Shown here one piece after another: positions 1-9,175 of a stretch of 64,000 bases of DNA. The position numbers were made by a program, and so were the translations under genes. The notes below the pieces were generated by a model. That model had not been told where the DNA came from. It did not search any database and saw only the letters and a program-made list of their open reading frames with translations. Source of the stretch: Luoshenia tenuis (GTDB lineage Bacteria; Bacillota; Clostridia; Christensenellales; GCA-900066905); contig NZ_JACRSO010000001.1 in assembly GCF_014384745.1 (NCBI RefSeq), positions 372,001-436,000 on the forward strand, given 5' to 3'. How positions within the stretch are numbered: position 1 is the stretch's first letter; every line of letters begins with the position of its first letter.

Positions 1-457
1 GGCAAAGCATCTTGACCGGCTCCTGCGTGATCTTTTCGGATACCGGGCTGCCCACCGGGATGCCCCGAAAGCCCGCCAGCGCCGCATAGTAGTCCGCCGG
101 CTCGCCCTCTTTGGCATAATAATAGTTGTCTCCGATATAGTACTGGATATGCAGCCCCCGCGCCTCGCACAGGTCGGCCACCTCCCGGGCCAGTTCCAGG
201 GGCACCGTGCGGCTGTAGAGCACCTCATCGGTCTTAATATCGGTGATCTGCGCGCCCTGGCAGGTCATAAGCGGCGTGGCAAGTCCCAGCGCCTTGGCAT
301 AGCGCTTGGCGGCCGCGTACATCCTCCCCGTGACCAGGATGACAGTGCATCCCTTGTCCTGAGCGGCGTACAGCGCGTCACGCGTGCGGTCGGTGATCTC
401 ATGCTTGGAATTTAAAAGCGTATCGTCAATATCGATGGCGACGAGTTTGATGGCCAT
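1..457 (-). CDS. Cof-type HAD-IIB family phosphatase (C-terminus outside window)
   Basis: The reading frame is open to the window edge, so only about 152 N-terminal residues are visible. It begins MAIKLVAIDIDDTLLNSKHE, which is HAD motif I (DxDxT) with the nucleophilic Asp; motif II is the VILVTGR stretch around residue 45. These are the hallmarks of Cof-type sugar- or nucleotide-phosphate phosphatases with a C2 cap. The ATG at 455-457 has an AGGAGG ribosome site about 10 bases upstream. The natural substrate cannot be read from sequence. It is expressed from its own promoter and is not part of the uvrC transcript as far as visible. Confidence 0.85.
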   Translation of the reverse strand, partial: MAIKLVAIDIDDTLLNSKHEITDRTRDALYAAQDKGCTVILVTGRMYAAAKRYAKALGLATPLMTCQGAQITDIKTDEVLYSRTVPLELAREVADLCEARGLHIQYYIGDNYYYAKEGEPADYYAALAGFRGIPVGSPVSEKITQEPVKMLC

Positions 458-510
458 TGGTTTTTCGTCCTCCTCTTGGTTGTATGCGTAGCTTTACGTA
501 AGCCTTATTT

Positions 511-539
511 ATTATACCCTATGGAAAGCTCCGCGCCAA
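511..539 (-). promoter_or_regulatory. Sigma-A-type promoter of the Cof-type phosphatase
   Basis: On the minus strand TTGGCG (534-539) and TATAAT (511-516) are separated by 17 bases. The promoter sits in the short gap downstream of uvrC and points at the HAD gene start at 457. Confidence 0.6.
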
Positions 540-564
540 GGGGTGCGCGCCATCCGCTTAGCCA

Positions 565-2472
565 TCACTGCTCTGTTTCGTTCGCCGTTTCCGTCTGCTC
601 CCCGTGGAAGTGGGCGTATAGTGCCTGGGCTGCCGGGCGGTTCATGCCCGGCACGGCGCAGATTTCTTCCAAAGTAGCCTTTTCCATGGCCGAAACCGTG
701 CCAAAATGGGCGAATAACGCCCTGCGCCGGGCCGGGCCCACCTGGGGCAACTGCTCCAAGGCGGATTGCACCATGGTTTTGCTGCGCAGGCTGCGGTGGA
801 AGGTGATGCCAAAGCGATGGGCCTCATCCCGCACGCGCTGGAGCAGTTGCAGCGCCAGCGAGTTGCGGGGCAGCACCACCGGGTCGCTTCTGCCGGGCAA
901 AAACACCTCTTCATACCGTTCGGCCAGGCCCAGCACGGGGATATTAAGCCCCAGCGCCTCCCATACTTCAAGGGCTATGCCCAGCTGGCCCTTGCCGCCG
1001 TCGATCAATACCAGGTCGGGCAATGGCAAAAACTTGCCCCCCGGCGCATCATCCGGGATACCCTCTTCCCTGCGCTTTTGCAGCTCGGCAAAGCCGTGGG
1101 TAAAGCGCCGGGTCAGCACCTCGCGCATGGTCTCATAATCGTTGGGGCCTTCCACCGTCTTGACCTTAAAGCGCCGGTAGGCCTTGGGGTTGGCCTTTCC
1201 CCCTTCGGCCACCACCATGACCGATACGGGATTGGTGCCCTGAATGTTGGAGTTGTCGTACCCCTCGATCCGCCAGGGCACTTTGGGCAGGTGCAGGATC
1301 TTTTGCAGGTCCTCCATCGCACCGATGGTGCGCTGGTGCTCCACCTGCTCTTTTTGCAGTATGCGGCGCAGCCGCTCCTGCGCGTTATCCTGCGTCAGCT
1401 CCACCAGCCTTTTTTTCTCCCCTCGCTGTGGGCAAAGGACATAGACCCGGCTGCCCCGCTTTTCGGAGAGCCACTGCTCGTACACCTCGGGCGAGGGCAG
1501 GGGCGAGGCCACCAGGATCTCCCGGGGGATAAAGGTATCCTCCCCGTAAGTCTGGGTGATAAAGTCCGCCAGTATCTCCCCCGGTCCGGCCTCCAGCGGC
1601 GGGTTTACGGGGTAGTGCTGGCTGCCGATCATCTTACCCGCGCGGATGTTGGTGACCTGCACCACCCCCAGCGGCCCCTCTTCAGCCAGGGCCAGCACGT
1701 CCCGGTCCTCAAGGCCGGTGGAGATGGCCTTTTGCCGCTGCATCACCCGCTCGATCATGGCGATCCGATCCCGGTAGATAGCCGCCCGCTCGTACTCCAT
1801 TTTCTGGGCGGCGTCCGCCATCTTTTCCTGCAGGCCGGAGACGATATCCTCATACTTGCCCGAGAGGAACAGGATCACCTGATCGATCACCTCCCGGTAT
1901 TCCTCCGGGGTGACCAACCCCGCGCAGGGCGCCATGCAGGCGCCGATCTGGTAATTCAGGCAGGGCCGCTCCGGGCGCATGCCAGGGGCGATAGCCTTTT
2001 TGCAGGTGCGGATGGGAAAGGTCTTTTTTAGCGTATTGAGCACATCCCGCAGCGAATGCGCGCCGATATAGGGGCCAAAGTAGCGCGCCCCGTCGTCCGC
2101 GATCCGCCGGGCGATCTCCACCCGGGGATAAGGCTCCTTTAAATTGATACGCACATAGGGGTACTGCTTATCATCCTTGAGCAGAATGTTGTAGTGGGGC
2201 CGGTAGCGCTTGATGAGGTTGCATTCCAAAATCAGCGCTTCCAGCTCCCCATCGGCCAGGATGTACTCGATGCGGGCGATCTTGGCCACCATGGCCCGCA
2301 CCTTGGCCCCGTGTTTCTGGGTGGATTGGAAGTACTGGCGCACCCGGCGCTTGAGCGAGATGGCCTTGCCCACGTAAATAATGGTATCCTGCGCATCCCG
2401 CATCAGGTAGACACCGGGATGGTCGGGTATATTTTTCAGCGTTTCTTCAACTTCTTTGGGCCATTGCGCCAT
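565..2472 (-). CDS. uvrC: Excinuclease ABC subunit C
   Basis: UvrC makes the 3' and 5' incisions in nucleotide excision repair with UvrA and UvrB. The 635-residue length is normal for the family. Visible domains in order: N-terminal GIY-YIG nuclease (GVYLMRDAQ then IIYVGKA, residues about 18-40), a Cys-containing region (CLNYQIGACMAPCAG) near residue 175, the UvrB-binding UVR helix (about 205-240), the RNase H-like 5' nuclease domain with YDNSNIQG and LVLIDGGKGQ (about 405-500), and tandem helix-hairpin-helix motifs at the end (LPQVGPARRRAL). The start has a GGAG-type ribosome site. It appears to be transcribed alone or as the last gene after the DUF4129 gene. Confidence 0.97.
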   Translation of the reverse strand: MAQWPKEVEETLKNIPDHPGVYLMRDAQDTIIYVGKAISLKRRVRQYFQSTQKHGAKVRAMVAKIARIEYILADGELEALILECNLIKRYRPHYNILLKDDKQYPYVRINLKEPYPRVEIARRIADDGARYFGPYIGAHSLRDVLNTLKKTFPIRTCKKAIAPGMRPERPCLNYQIGACMAPCAGLVTPEEYREVIDQVILFLSGKYEDIVSGLQEKMADAAQKMEYERAAIYRDRIAMIERVMQRQKAISTGLEDRDVLALAEEGPLGVVQVTNIRAGKMIGSQHYPVNPPLEAGPGEILADFITQTYGEDTFIPREILVASPLPSPEVYEQWLSEKRGSRVYVLCPQRGEKKRLVELTQDNAQERLRRILQKEQVEHQRTIGAMEDLQKILHLPKVPWRIEGYDNSNIQGTNPVSVMVVAEGGKANPKAYRRFKVKTVEGPNDYETMREVLTRRFTHGFAELQKRREEGIPDDAPGGKFLPLPDLVLIDGGKGQLGIALEVWEALGLNIPVLGLAERYEEVFLPGRSDPVVLPRNSLALQLLQRVRDEAHRFGITFHRSLRSKTMVQSALEQLPQVGPARRRALFAHFGTVSAMEKATLEEICAVPGMNRPAAQALYAHFHGEQTETANETEQ

Positions 2473-2515
2473 AAACGGGGCACTCCTTTTACGATCGGTG
2501 TTTTAAAATCACGAT

Positions 2516-2545
2516 AGGGCACGGCTTTTGCCATGCCCTATTATA
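2516..2545 (-). promoter_or_regulatory. Putative uvrC promoter element and leader hairpin
   Basis: A minus-strand TATAAT (2540-2545) is followed at once by a 10-bp stem with an AAAA loop (2516-2539; one G-U pair). No convincing -35 box is seen at 17 bases. The hairpin would sit at the 5' end of the uvrC transcript; it lacks an immediate U-run, so it is not an obvious terminator. Confidence 0.35.
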
Positions 2546-2618
2546 CCATATTTTTGTTTCGCGCAGGGCCAAGGCATTTCCCGTTCTCGTCCCCGGGCCG
2601 TAAGCGCGCCTGTTACCC

Positions 2619-3902
2619 TTACAGCTGCCCATAGACCTTGCGCGCCGCCTCCACCTGCTCTTTATCCGGCGCGCGGCGGCTGTAGCGGGCCAGGTTGTAG
2701 CCCTGTGCCAGCGCCTGCAACGTTCCTTTAGGCACGCGCCGCAGCTGCGCCTGCCCGGCCAGTTCATTGGGGGTTAGCAGCGTAAGCGGATTTTGCGCCT
2801 CCTGCTCCTCCAGATGATCCAGCACCCTACGGTAGGCCAGGCGCACCCGCTCGGTATCGTCCGCGCAGTCCTTCCAGCCCTTGCGGCGCATCCGGTGCAG
2901 CAGGCGCGAAAACCAGCCCCGCCTTTTGGCTTGGACGATATCTTCTTCCTCGTCCACATATCCATCGCCCTGGGCGTAACGGCCGCTGGGCGCGGTGCGC
3001 TCCATCAACCGTTTCAGCGCCCGGATCAGCCAGCGTACCGCCATAAAAAGGATAAACGCCACGATCAGCGCGGCCACCACCCACATCACGATCTGCAACC
3101 ATTGGGGCGTTTCCACCGTGGGCTCCAATTCCAGGCTCTCCGGCGCGGCGGGGGCCAGCCCCTCGGGCGTATTCTGGGCAAACAGGCTCATGATCCATCC
3201 CAATCCGGCCACAAAGGCCCCGATCCCCTGGGCGATCACCCACAAAAAGCCTTGCAATGCGCGGCCCACCAGCGGACCGTTCATCATCAACAGCGCCAAA
3301 ACAATGACGGGGATAACCATCATCCGCCCGCCCCGCCGTACCGAACGGGGCGCGCTGCCGGCCCCCGCCTCCCGCACGGAGGTGGCGTTGATCATCAAAA
3401 CGGCGATCACCACATAAACCGAGCCAAAGGCCCCCAGCCGCTCCCCCGCGCCCGGCATAGGGAAAAACCACCCGAATACCAGCGCCACAACCAGGTAAAG
3501 CCCAAACCCCACCGGCAGCAGCCGCACGTCCAGTGTCGAGGGGATATCCATGCGTGCCACAAAAAAACCTACGGCCGCCACGGCGGGCGCGGCCACCATC
3601 CAAACGGTTTGCAGCTGCACGCCCATCCAGGGGAAAAAGGCCGCAAGAAAACTGCCCGCCAACAGCGCCAGCAGCACCAATACCGCCACGCCTACCTTGG
3701 CCTTGCGCGTCTCCAGACCGGCCAGCGCGCCCAACAGCAATATGCCCAACAGCAGCGCCGTACCCGGGATACAGCTGCCGCCTGCAAGGAAGCCCTGCAA
3801 AGCCGCCTCGCACACCGGGTAAAGCATCAAAAACCCCATACCAATCTGCATGGCCCGCATAACACCCCTGCGCGCGCATAAAGCCTTTATGTCTATCTTC
3901 AT
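2619..3902 (-). CDS. Multi-pass membrane protein with C-terminal DUF4129 domain (copy 1)
   Basis: About 427 residues: an N-terminal half with six or more hydrophobic segments, a further TM helix around residue 290 (IVMWVVAALIVAFILFMAVRWLI), then a basic cytoplasmic tail ending in the DUF4129 signature (LAYRRVLDHLEEQ ... PNELAGQ ... YNLARYS ... VEAARKVY). DUF4129 proteins are commonly encoded with MoxR and DUF58 proteins, in some families also with transglutaminase-like proteins; the exact role is unknown. The ATG at 3902 is preferred over upstream starts because GGGGGCGGA lies just before it, the same arrangement as in the paralogue ending at 6171. It is the last gene of the MoxR-DUF58 cluster. 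Confidence 0.8.
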   Translation of the reverse strand: MKIDIKALCARRGVMRAMQIGMGFLMLYPVCEAALQGFLAGGSCIPGTALLLGILLLGALAGLETRKAKVGVAVLVLLALLAGSFLAAFFPWMGVQLQTVWMVAAPAVAAVGFFVARMDIPSTLDVRLLPVGFGLYLVVALVFGWFFPMPGAGERLGAFGSVYVVIAVLMINATSVREAGAGSAPRSVRRGGRMMVIPVIVLALLMMNGPLVGRALQGFLWVIAQGIGAFVAGLGWIMSLFAQNTPEGLAPAAPESLELEPTVETPQWLQIVMWVVAALIVAFILFMAVRWLIRALKRLMERTAPSGRYAQGDGYVDEEEDIVQAKRRGWFSRLLHRMRRKGWKDCADDTERVRLAYRRVLDHLEEQEAQNPLTLLTPNELAGQAQLRRVPKGTLQALAQGYNLARYSRRAPDKEQVEAARKVYGQL

Positions 3903-3935
3903 CTTTCCGCCCCCAAGCTGCATCACTATTTCTGT

Positions 3936-5030
3936 TTAAGACGCCGCCCTATCCCCTTCGGCCTGTGGAATGGGCAGATACGTTACCGTATTGCCCAGTG
4001 CCCGCAGGCGGCCGGCATGCATTTCCAGCGTCTCGTCCCAATAATTGGAGACCACCGCAAAGTCCATCCCGCCCGGCAGCATGGCCTCCACCTGCTCTAG
4101 CAGCGTGGGCAGGGTCAGCTTGCGGTGTATCCGCAAATGGGCCAGCGCGCCCAATATGCTGCGCAGCTGGTCGTTGCCGCCGGCCGGTTCGATATACAAA
4201 GGCTCCTGCAGGCCGTCGATATCGCCGTTGGTGGTCATCCCCGCCTCTAGCCCCAGGGATACGGCCCAAGCTGCCAAACTGGCCGCGTAGGAGATGCCCC
4301 GCTCGATCACCTCGGCCTCCTGTTCGCCCAGTTCTCCCCACTGGCCGGCGTCCCGCTGGACGTTGACCACCATCATCACCCGCGGCGAGGCGGTAAAGTC
4401 ATGGGTCTTGACCTGCAAATGCCCCCGCCGGGCCGTGGCGGCCCAATGGATATCCTTTTGCCGGTCTCCCGCCGCGTAATCCCGGATTCCGTTGACCAGA
4501 TAAGGGTCGCTCTGGATATAGCGGCGCACCACCACGTCCCCTTGCCAGCGCAGGGATTCGGTGGGCATCTCCCCGATATCGAACAGCCGGGGATAGACCG
4601 TTACCTCCGCCTGCACCGCCCGGCTGCCGCTGGCGTGCTTAATGCCCACCAGGTCGCCCACCGACAGGTTGACCGATTCCAGCTTATAATAGCCCCGCTT
4701 CAGGCATTTGACCTTGTGCCGGCGGGTGATGCGCCGGTAACCCGGCAGGAAAAACAAACTGCGGTGATACCGCCCGCCGCTGACCGTCAGGTCGCTCTGG
4801 CCGTGGAACTGCAGATTTTGAGAAATGTAGGATTCAACCCGCAGCCAGGGCAGGGGCAGTAGCTTGGCGTTGGAGATCACCTCCACCAGCTCGATCTCCT
4901 CGCCCTCGTACGCCTCCGAGGTTGAAAATGTCCTTTTATAGCCGATCTTGAGCGGGCCGGCCAGCGCAAACAGCCAGGCCTGCGCCAGGCACAGCACGCC
5001 GATGGCTACCAATAGCCAAACTACGCTCAT
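3936..5030 (-). CDS. DUF58 domain-containing protein
   Basis: 364 residues. The N-terminus is a hydrophobic anchor (VVWLLVAIGVLCLAQAWLFALA), followed by a beta-rich region and the DUF58 core motif GIRDYAAGDRQKDIHWAATARRGHLQ (in pieces, residues about 180-205), then a vWA-like C-terminal fold. DUF58 proteins are partners of MoxR ATPases and are thought to act in assembly or maturation of envelope or metalloenzyme complexes. It begins one base after the MoxR stop codon, so the two are translationally linked. No substrate can be inferred. Confidence 0.85.
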   Translation of the reverse strand: MSVVWLLVAIGVLCLAQAWLFALAGPLKIGYKRTFSTSEAYEGEEIELVEVISNAKLLPLPWLRVESYISQNLQFHGQSDLTVSGGRYHRSLFFLPGYRRITRRHKVKCLKRGYYKLESVNLSVGDLVGIKHASGSRAVQAEVTVYPRLFDIGEMPTESLRWQGDVVVRRYIQSDPYLVNGIRDYAAGDRQKDIHWAATARRGHLQVKTHDFTASPRVMMVVNVQRDAGQWGELGEQEAEVIERGISYAASLAAWAVSLGLEAGMTTNGDIDGLQEPLYIEPAGGNDQLRSILGALAHLRIHRKLTLPTLLEQVEAMLPGGMDFAVVSNYWDETLEMHAGRLRALGNTVTYLPIPQAEGDRAAS

Positions 5031-5031
5031 T

Positions 5032-5997
5032 TCAGGCCTCCTGCTCCAGATCCTCCGTGGGGGCGGGCACCGCTTCCAGTATTTTGGCGATCACGCCGGC
5101 AGCGCCCTCTTTTTGCCCTAAAATGCCCCGGCGCATCATGATGCGGTGGCCCAGCACAGGCAGAGCCATCGCCTTAACGTCGTCAGGCAGCACATAATCC
5201 CGCCCCCGGGAAAGCGCCAGAACCTGGCAGGTACGCATCAGCGCCTGTAACCCGCGGGGGCTGACCCCCAGGGATACCCCCTCAAAAGAGCGGGTGCGGG
5301 TGACGATCTCGATCATATACTGCGCAACGGGCTTGGATACATAGACCTGGTGGAAGCTGCACTGGGCATCATAAAGCTCCTGGGCGGTAGCCACGCTTTG
5401 CAGCGCGCCCAGGGGATCGGCTCCCTTAAAGCGGTTTAATATTTCCAGGCTGTCCTCATCGGAAGGATAGCCCATGGACAGGCGCACCAAAAAGCGGTCC
5501 AGCTGGGCTTCGGGCAGCGGGAAGGTGCCCTGGGTCTCCACCGGGTTTTGCGTGGCGATGACGAAAAAGGGCTCCTCAAGTTTATAGGTCTCCCCATCGG
5601 AGGTGACCTGATGCTCCTCCATGGCCTCCAGCAGGGCCGATTGGCTGCGCGGCGTGGCGCGGTTGATCTCATCGGCCAGCAGAATATGGGTAAAGACCGG
5701 CCCGCGCTTAAACTCAAATACGTTCTCCTTTTGGTTAAAAATGCTGGCCCCGGTAATATCCGCAGGCAAAAGGTCGGGCGTAAACTGCACCCGTGAAAAG
5801 CCGGCCGCCAGGCTCTTGGCCAGGCTGCGGGCCAGCAGCGTCTTACCCGTGCCCGGCACATCCTCCAGCAGTACGTGTCCACCGGCCAGCACCGCCACCA
5901 CGACCTTTTCGATCACATCGTCCTTCCCCACGATGACCTTGCTGATATTCTCGATCAATTTTCCCGGTAACGCCATTAATTGCTGCAATTCCATCAT
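5032..5997 (-). CDS. MoxR-family AAA+ ATPase
   Basis: 321 residues. Walker A is EDVPGTGKT (about residues 44-52), Walker B is HILLADEINR (about 105-114), and sensor 1 is the FVIATQNP stretch; the C-terminal lid contains PSDEDSLEIL and SPRGLQALMR. This is the standard MoxR layout. These ATPases act as chaperone-like remodelers together with DUF58/vWA proteins. GGGGG lies 5 to 8 bases before a double ATG, so the start may be 5997 or 5994. It is followed by DUF58 and DUF4129 genes with almost no spacing. Confidence 0.92.
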   Translation of the reverse strand: MMELQQLMALPGKLIENISKVIVGKDDVIEKVVVAVLAGGHVLLEDVPGTGKTLLARSLAKSLAAGFSRVQFTPDLLPADITGASIFNQKENVFEFKRGPVFTHILLADEINRATPRSQSALLEAMEEHQVTSDGETYKLEEPFFVIATQNPVETQGTFPLPEAQLDRFLVRLSMGYPSDEDSLEILNRFKGADPLGALQSVATAQELYDAQCSFHQVYVSKPVAQYMIEIVTRTRSFEGVSLGVSPRGLQALMRTCQVLALSRGRDYVLPDDVKAMALPVLGHRIMMRRGILGQKEGAAGVIAKILEAVPAPTEDLEQEA

Positions 5998-6037
5998 CAG
6001 TTCCCCCTTATCTTCGCGCCTGCGCGCCTTTTTTTGT

Positions 6038-6062
6038 AAAAGGCCCTGCCTTGCGGCGGGCC
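6038..6062 (-). terminator. Intergenic hairpin between DUF4129 copy 2 and moxR
   Basis: On the minus strand GGCCC-GCC, a GCAA tetraloop and GGC-A-GGGCC form a stable stem followed by TTTT and, a little later, a longer poly-A/T tract. It could end transcription after the upstream DUF4129 gene or act as a partial attenuator ahead of moxR. Confidence 0.5.
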
Positions 6063-6170
6063 GGGTTTACGAGCTGTATATCATAAGCTTAATTTATTTC
6101 GCCCGCTAATCAACCCCTCATATTTTAGGTTAATCCCCATATTTTTGATATTTACGCCCTCTAAGCCGGC

Positions 6171-7502
6171 CTATAGACGCGTATAAATCCGCCGTGCTGC
6201 TTCTACATGAGCCCGCCCGGCTGCATGCGGGCTGTAGCGCACCAGGTTGTAGCCCTGTGCCAGTAGGTCAAGCTCCTCCTTTGTTACCTGTTCTATCCAG
6301 GCCTTGCGCGCCACTTCGCTGGGCGTGGCGGCTGCCAGATATCCCTGGGCCGGGTCCTTTGCCAGCCGCCTTTTGACGCGCTCATAGGCCAGGCGCAGCC
6401 GCTGCGCATCATCCTGGCAGTCCTCCCACATCTTTTGGGATGCGGCTGTATATCGCCTGCGGCGCCGCCGGCGGCGCGTTTCCCGCTCCAGAATCTCCTC
6501 CTCATCGGTAAATCCGGTTTCCTCCACCCACTGGCTCCGGTCCTTTTTCTCTTTCCGGCCCAGGATCCACCTGTAGACCAGCCGGTAAAGCCCATACACC
6601 GCCAGGCAGGCTACTGCCACAAACAAAACCCCGCTGATGATCTGCAATAGGCGAATCAGCCACTCCGGCGCCATGCCCGGCTCAAACTCCACCTCCAGCC
6701 CCTCTCCCGGTTCGTCCTCAACCGCGGGCAACGTAAGCCCGATGAGATAGCGTATAAAGCCGATGACCGCTCCGATCCCCTGGCCGATCAGCTCCGTCAG
6801 GCGCCAAAGTCCCTCCTGCCACAGCGGCAGGGTCATCACTGCCAGCCCCAGGATCAGCAATGGGATGAGCATCAGCCGCCCCGCGCGCAATATATACCGG
6901 GGGATGGCAGCGTTCTCTCCCGCCGCATGGCCGATGGCCAGGCGGTTCAGCGCCAAAATGGCCAAAACGATATAAGCGCCGCCCAGGATGCCTAACCGCG
7001 CCTGCACCTCCTTCACCGGGCATAATAGGCCAAAAAGCAGCGCACAGGCAAAATAAGCGCCCAGCCCTGTCCCCAGTATCGCCGGCCGCAAGGGGCTTGG
7101 CAGCGGCCGCTCGGTCAATAAAAAGCCGCAGGCGGGCAGGGCCGTCATTCCCAGCACCCAGGCAGCGGCGAACCAGGTCTGCCATACTGTAAATTTGCCG
7201 CTTATAAAAATGTACTGATAAGTCAGTGTCCCTACCATCAGCCCCGCAAAGATAGCGCCTACCAACGCCGCCGTTCTGCACCTTACCCGCTCGCCCCGCA
7301 TGATCCGCCCACAGGCCGCGCCGCAGCCTAGCGCCAGCAGCACTTCGGCCGTGATTTTGGGCCAGTGCCCCTGTGCCAGCAATCCCTGTGCGGCAGTTTC
7401 GGCAAAGGGATAAATAAAAAGCAGGCCCATCAGTACCGCAAAAGCCTTTTGCATCCTCCTGTCCCCAACCAAACGCTCCCGTTTGGACAACCTGCCCTGC
7501 AT
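6171..7502 (-). CDS. Multi-pass membrane protein with C-terminal DUF4129 domain (copy 2)
   Basis: 443 residues. It shares its whole plan with copy 1: an early YPFAETAAQGLLAQG-type segment, six or more TM helices, a further TM helix near residue 295, a very basic stretch (about nine Arg and related residues in a row, near residue 355) and the DUF4129 end (LAYERVKRRL ... PSEVARKAW ... YNLVRYSPHA ... VEAARRIY). The ATG at 7502 follows GGGGGCG by about 6 bases; a GTG at 7532 would add ten residues but has no ribosome site. It precedes moxR on the same strand and probably belongs to the same functional module. Confidence 0.8.
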   Translation of the reverse strand: MQGRLSKRERLVGDRRMQKAFAVLMGLLFIYPFAETAAQGLLAQGHWPKITAEVLLALGCGAACGRIMRGERVRCRTAALVGAIFAGLMVGTLTYQYIFISGKFTVWQTWFAAAWVLGMTALPACGFLLTERPLPSPLRPAILGTGLGAYFACALLFGLLCPVKEVQARLGILGGAYIVLAILALNRLAIGHAAGENAAIPRYILRAGRLMLIPLLILGLAVMTLPLWQEGLWRLTELIGQGIGAVIGFIRYLIGLTLPAVEDEPGEGLEVEFEPGMAPEWLIRLLQIISGVLFVAVACLAVYGLYRLVYRWILGRKEKKDRSQWVEETGFTDEEEILERETRRRRRRRRYTAASQKMWEDCQDDAQRLRLAYERVKRRLAKDPAQGYLAAATPSEVARKAWIEQVTKEELDLLAQGYNLVRYSPHAAGRAHVEAARRIYTRL

Positions 7503-7834
7503 AAATTCGCCCCCAATATATCCGATATGCACAATAGAGTATATTAAACTTCATACAGTCGATTTAAAAATAGAATAAGTAAAATAAATTTGAGTAGTAT
7601 ATACAACTACAAAATTCGCTTCTATGCGCAAGGCTCCCCTCCCAATTTTTTTGCTTCTCTTTCATTATTTTTGGAAAACCAGCCTATTTAATTTCGCATC
7701 ACTCATGCAAACATATGGACATGACTCTTTGTTCACCGAAAAGCGCATTGGCGGGTAGATATATTTCATTTTTTGGAATATCAAAAAACCCGCGTCCCAT
7801 AGGACGCGGGCAGAAGTACTACCAATATGCTATT
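7503..7834. other. AT-rich intergenic region
   Basis: 332 bases between the start of the DUF4129 gene and the end of the dehydratase-like gene, both on the minus strand. It is markedly more AT-rich than its flanks. Besides the terminator at 7783-7810 and an isolated minus-strand TATACT near 7540, I see no gene or repeat. Confidence 0.5.
7783..7810 (-). terminator. Rho-independent terminator after the activase/dehydratase-like operon
   Basis: Perfect 9-bp stem CCCGCGTCC/GGACGCGGG (7802-7810 with 7789-7797), 4-base loop, then TTTTTT on the minus strand. It lies 25 bases past the stop of the 446-residue gene. Confidence 0.9.

Positions 7835-9171
<1,337 letters not shown>

Positions 9172-9175
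<4 letters not shown>

Noticed and set aside
766..2031. 421-codon plus-strand frame inside uvrC
   Set aside because: Antisense to a full uvrC with all domains; composition reflects GC-rich third positions.
2793..3881. Plus- and minus-strand frames over 350 codons within DUF4129 copy 1
   Set aside because: They overlap a membrane protein whose paralogue and neighbours are consistent; His/Gln-rich shadow composition.
6171..7502. Poly-Arg stretch as a sign of frameshift in DUF4129 copy 2
   Set aside because: The frame continues into the conserved DUF4129 end without disruption, so the basic run is real.
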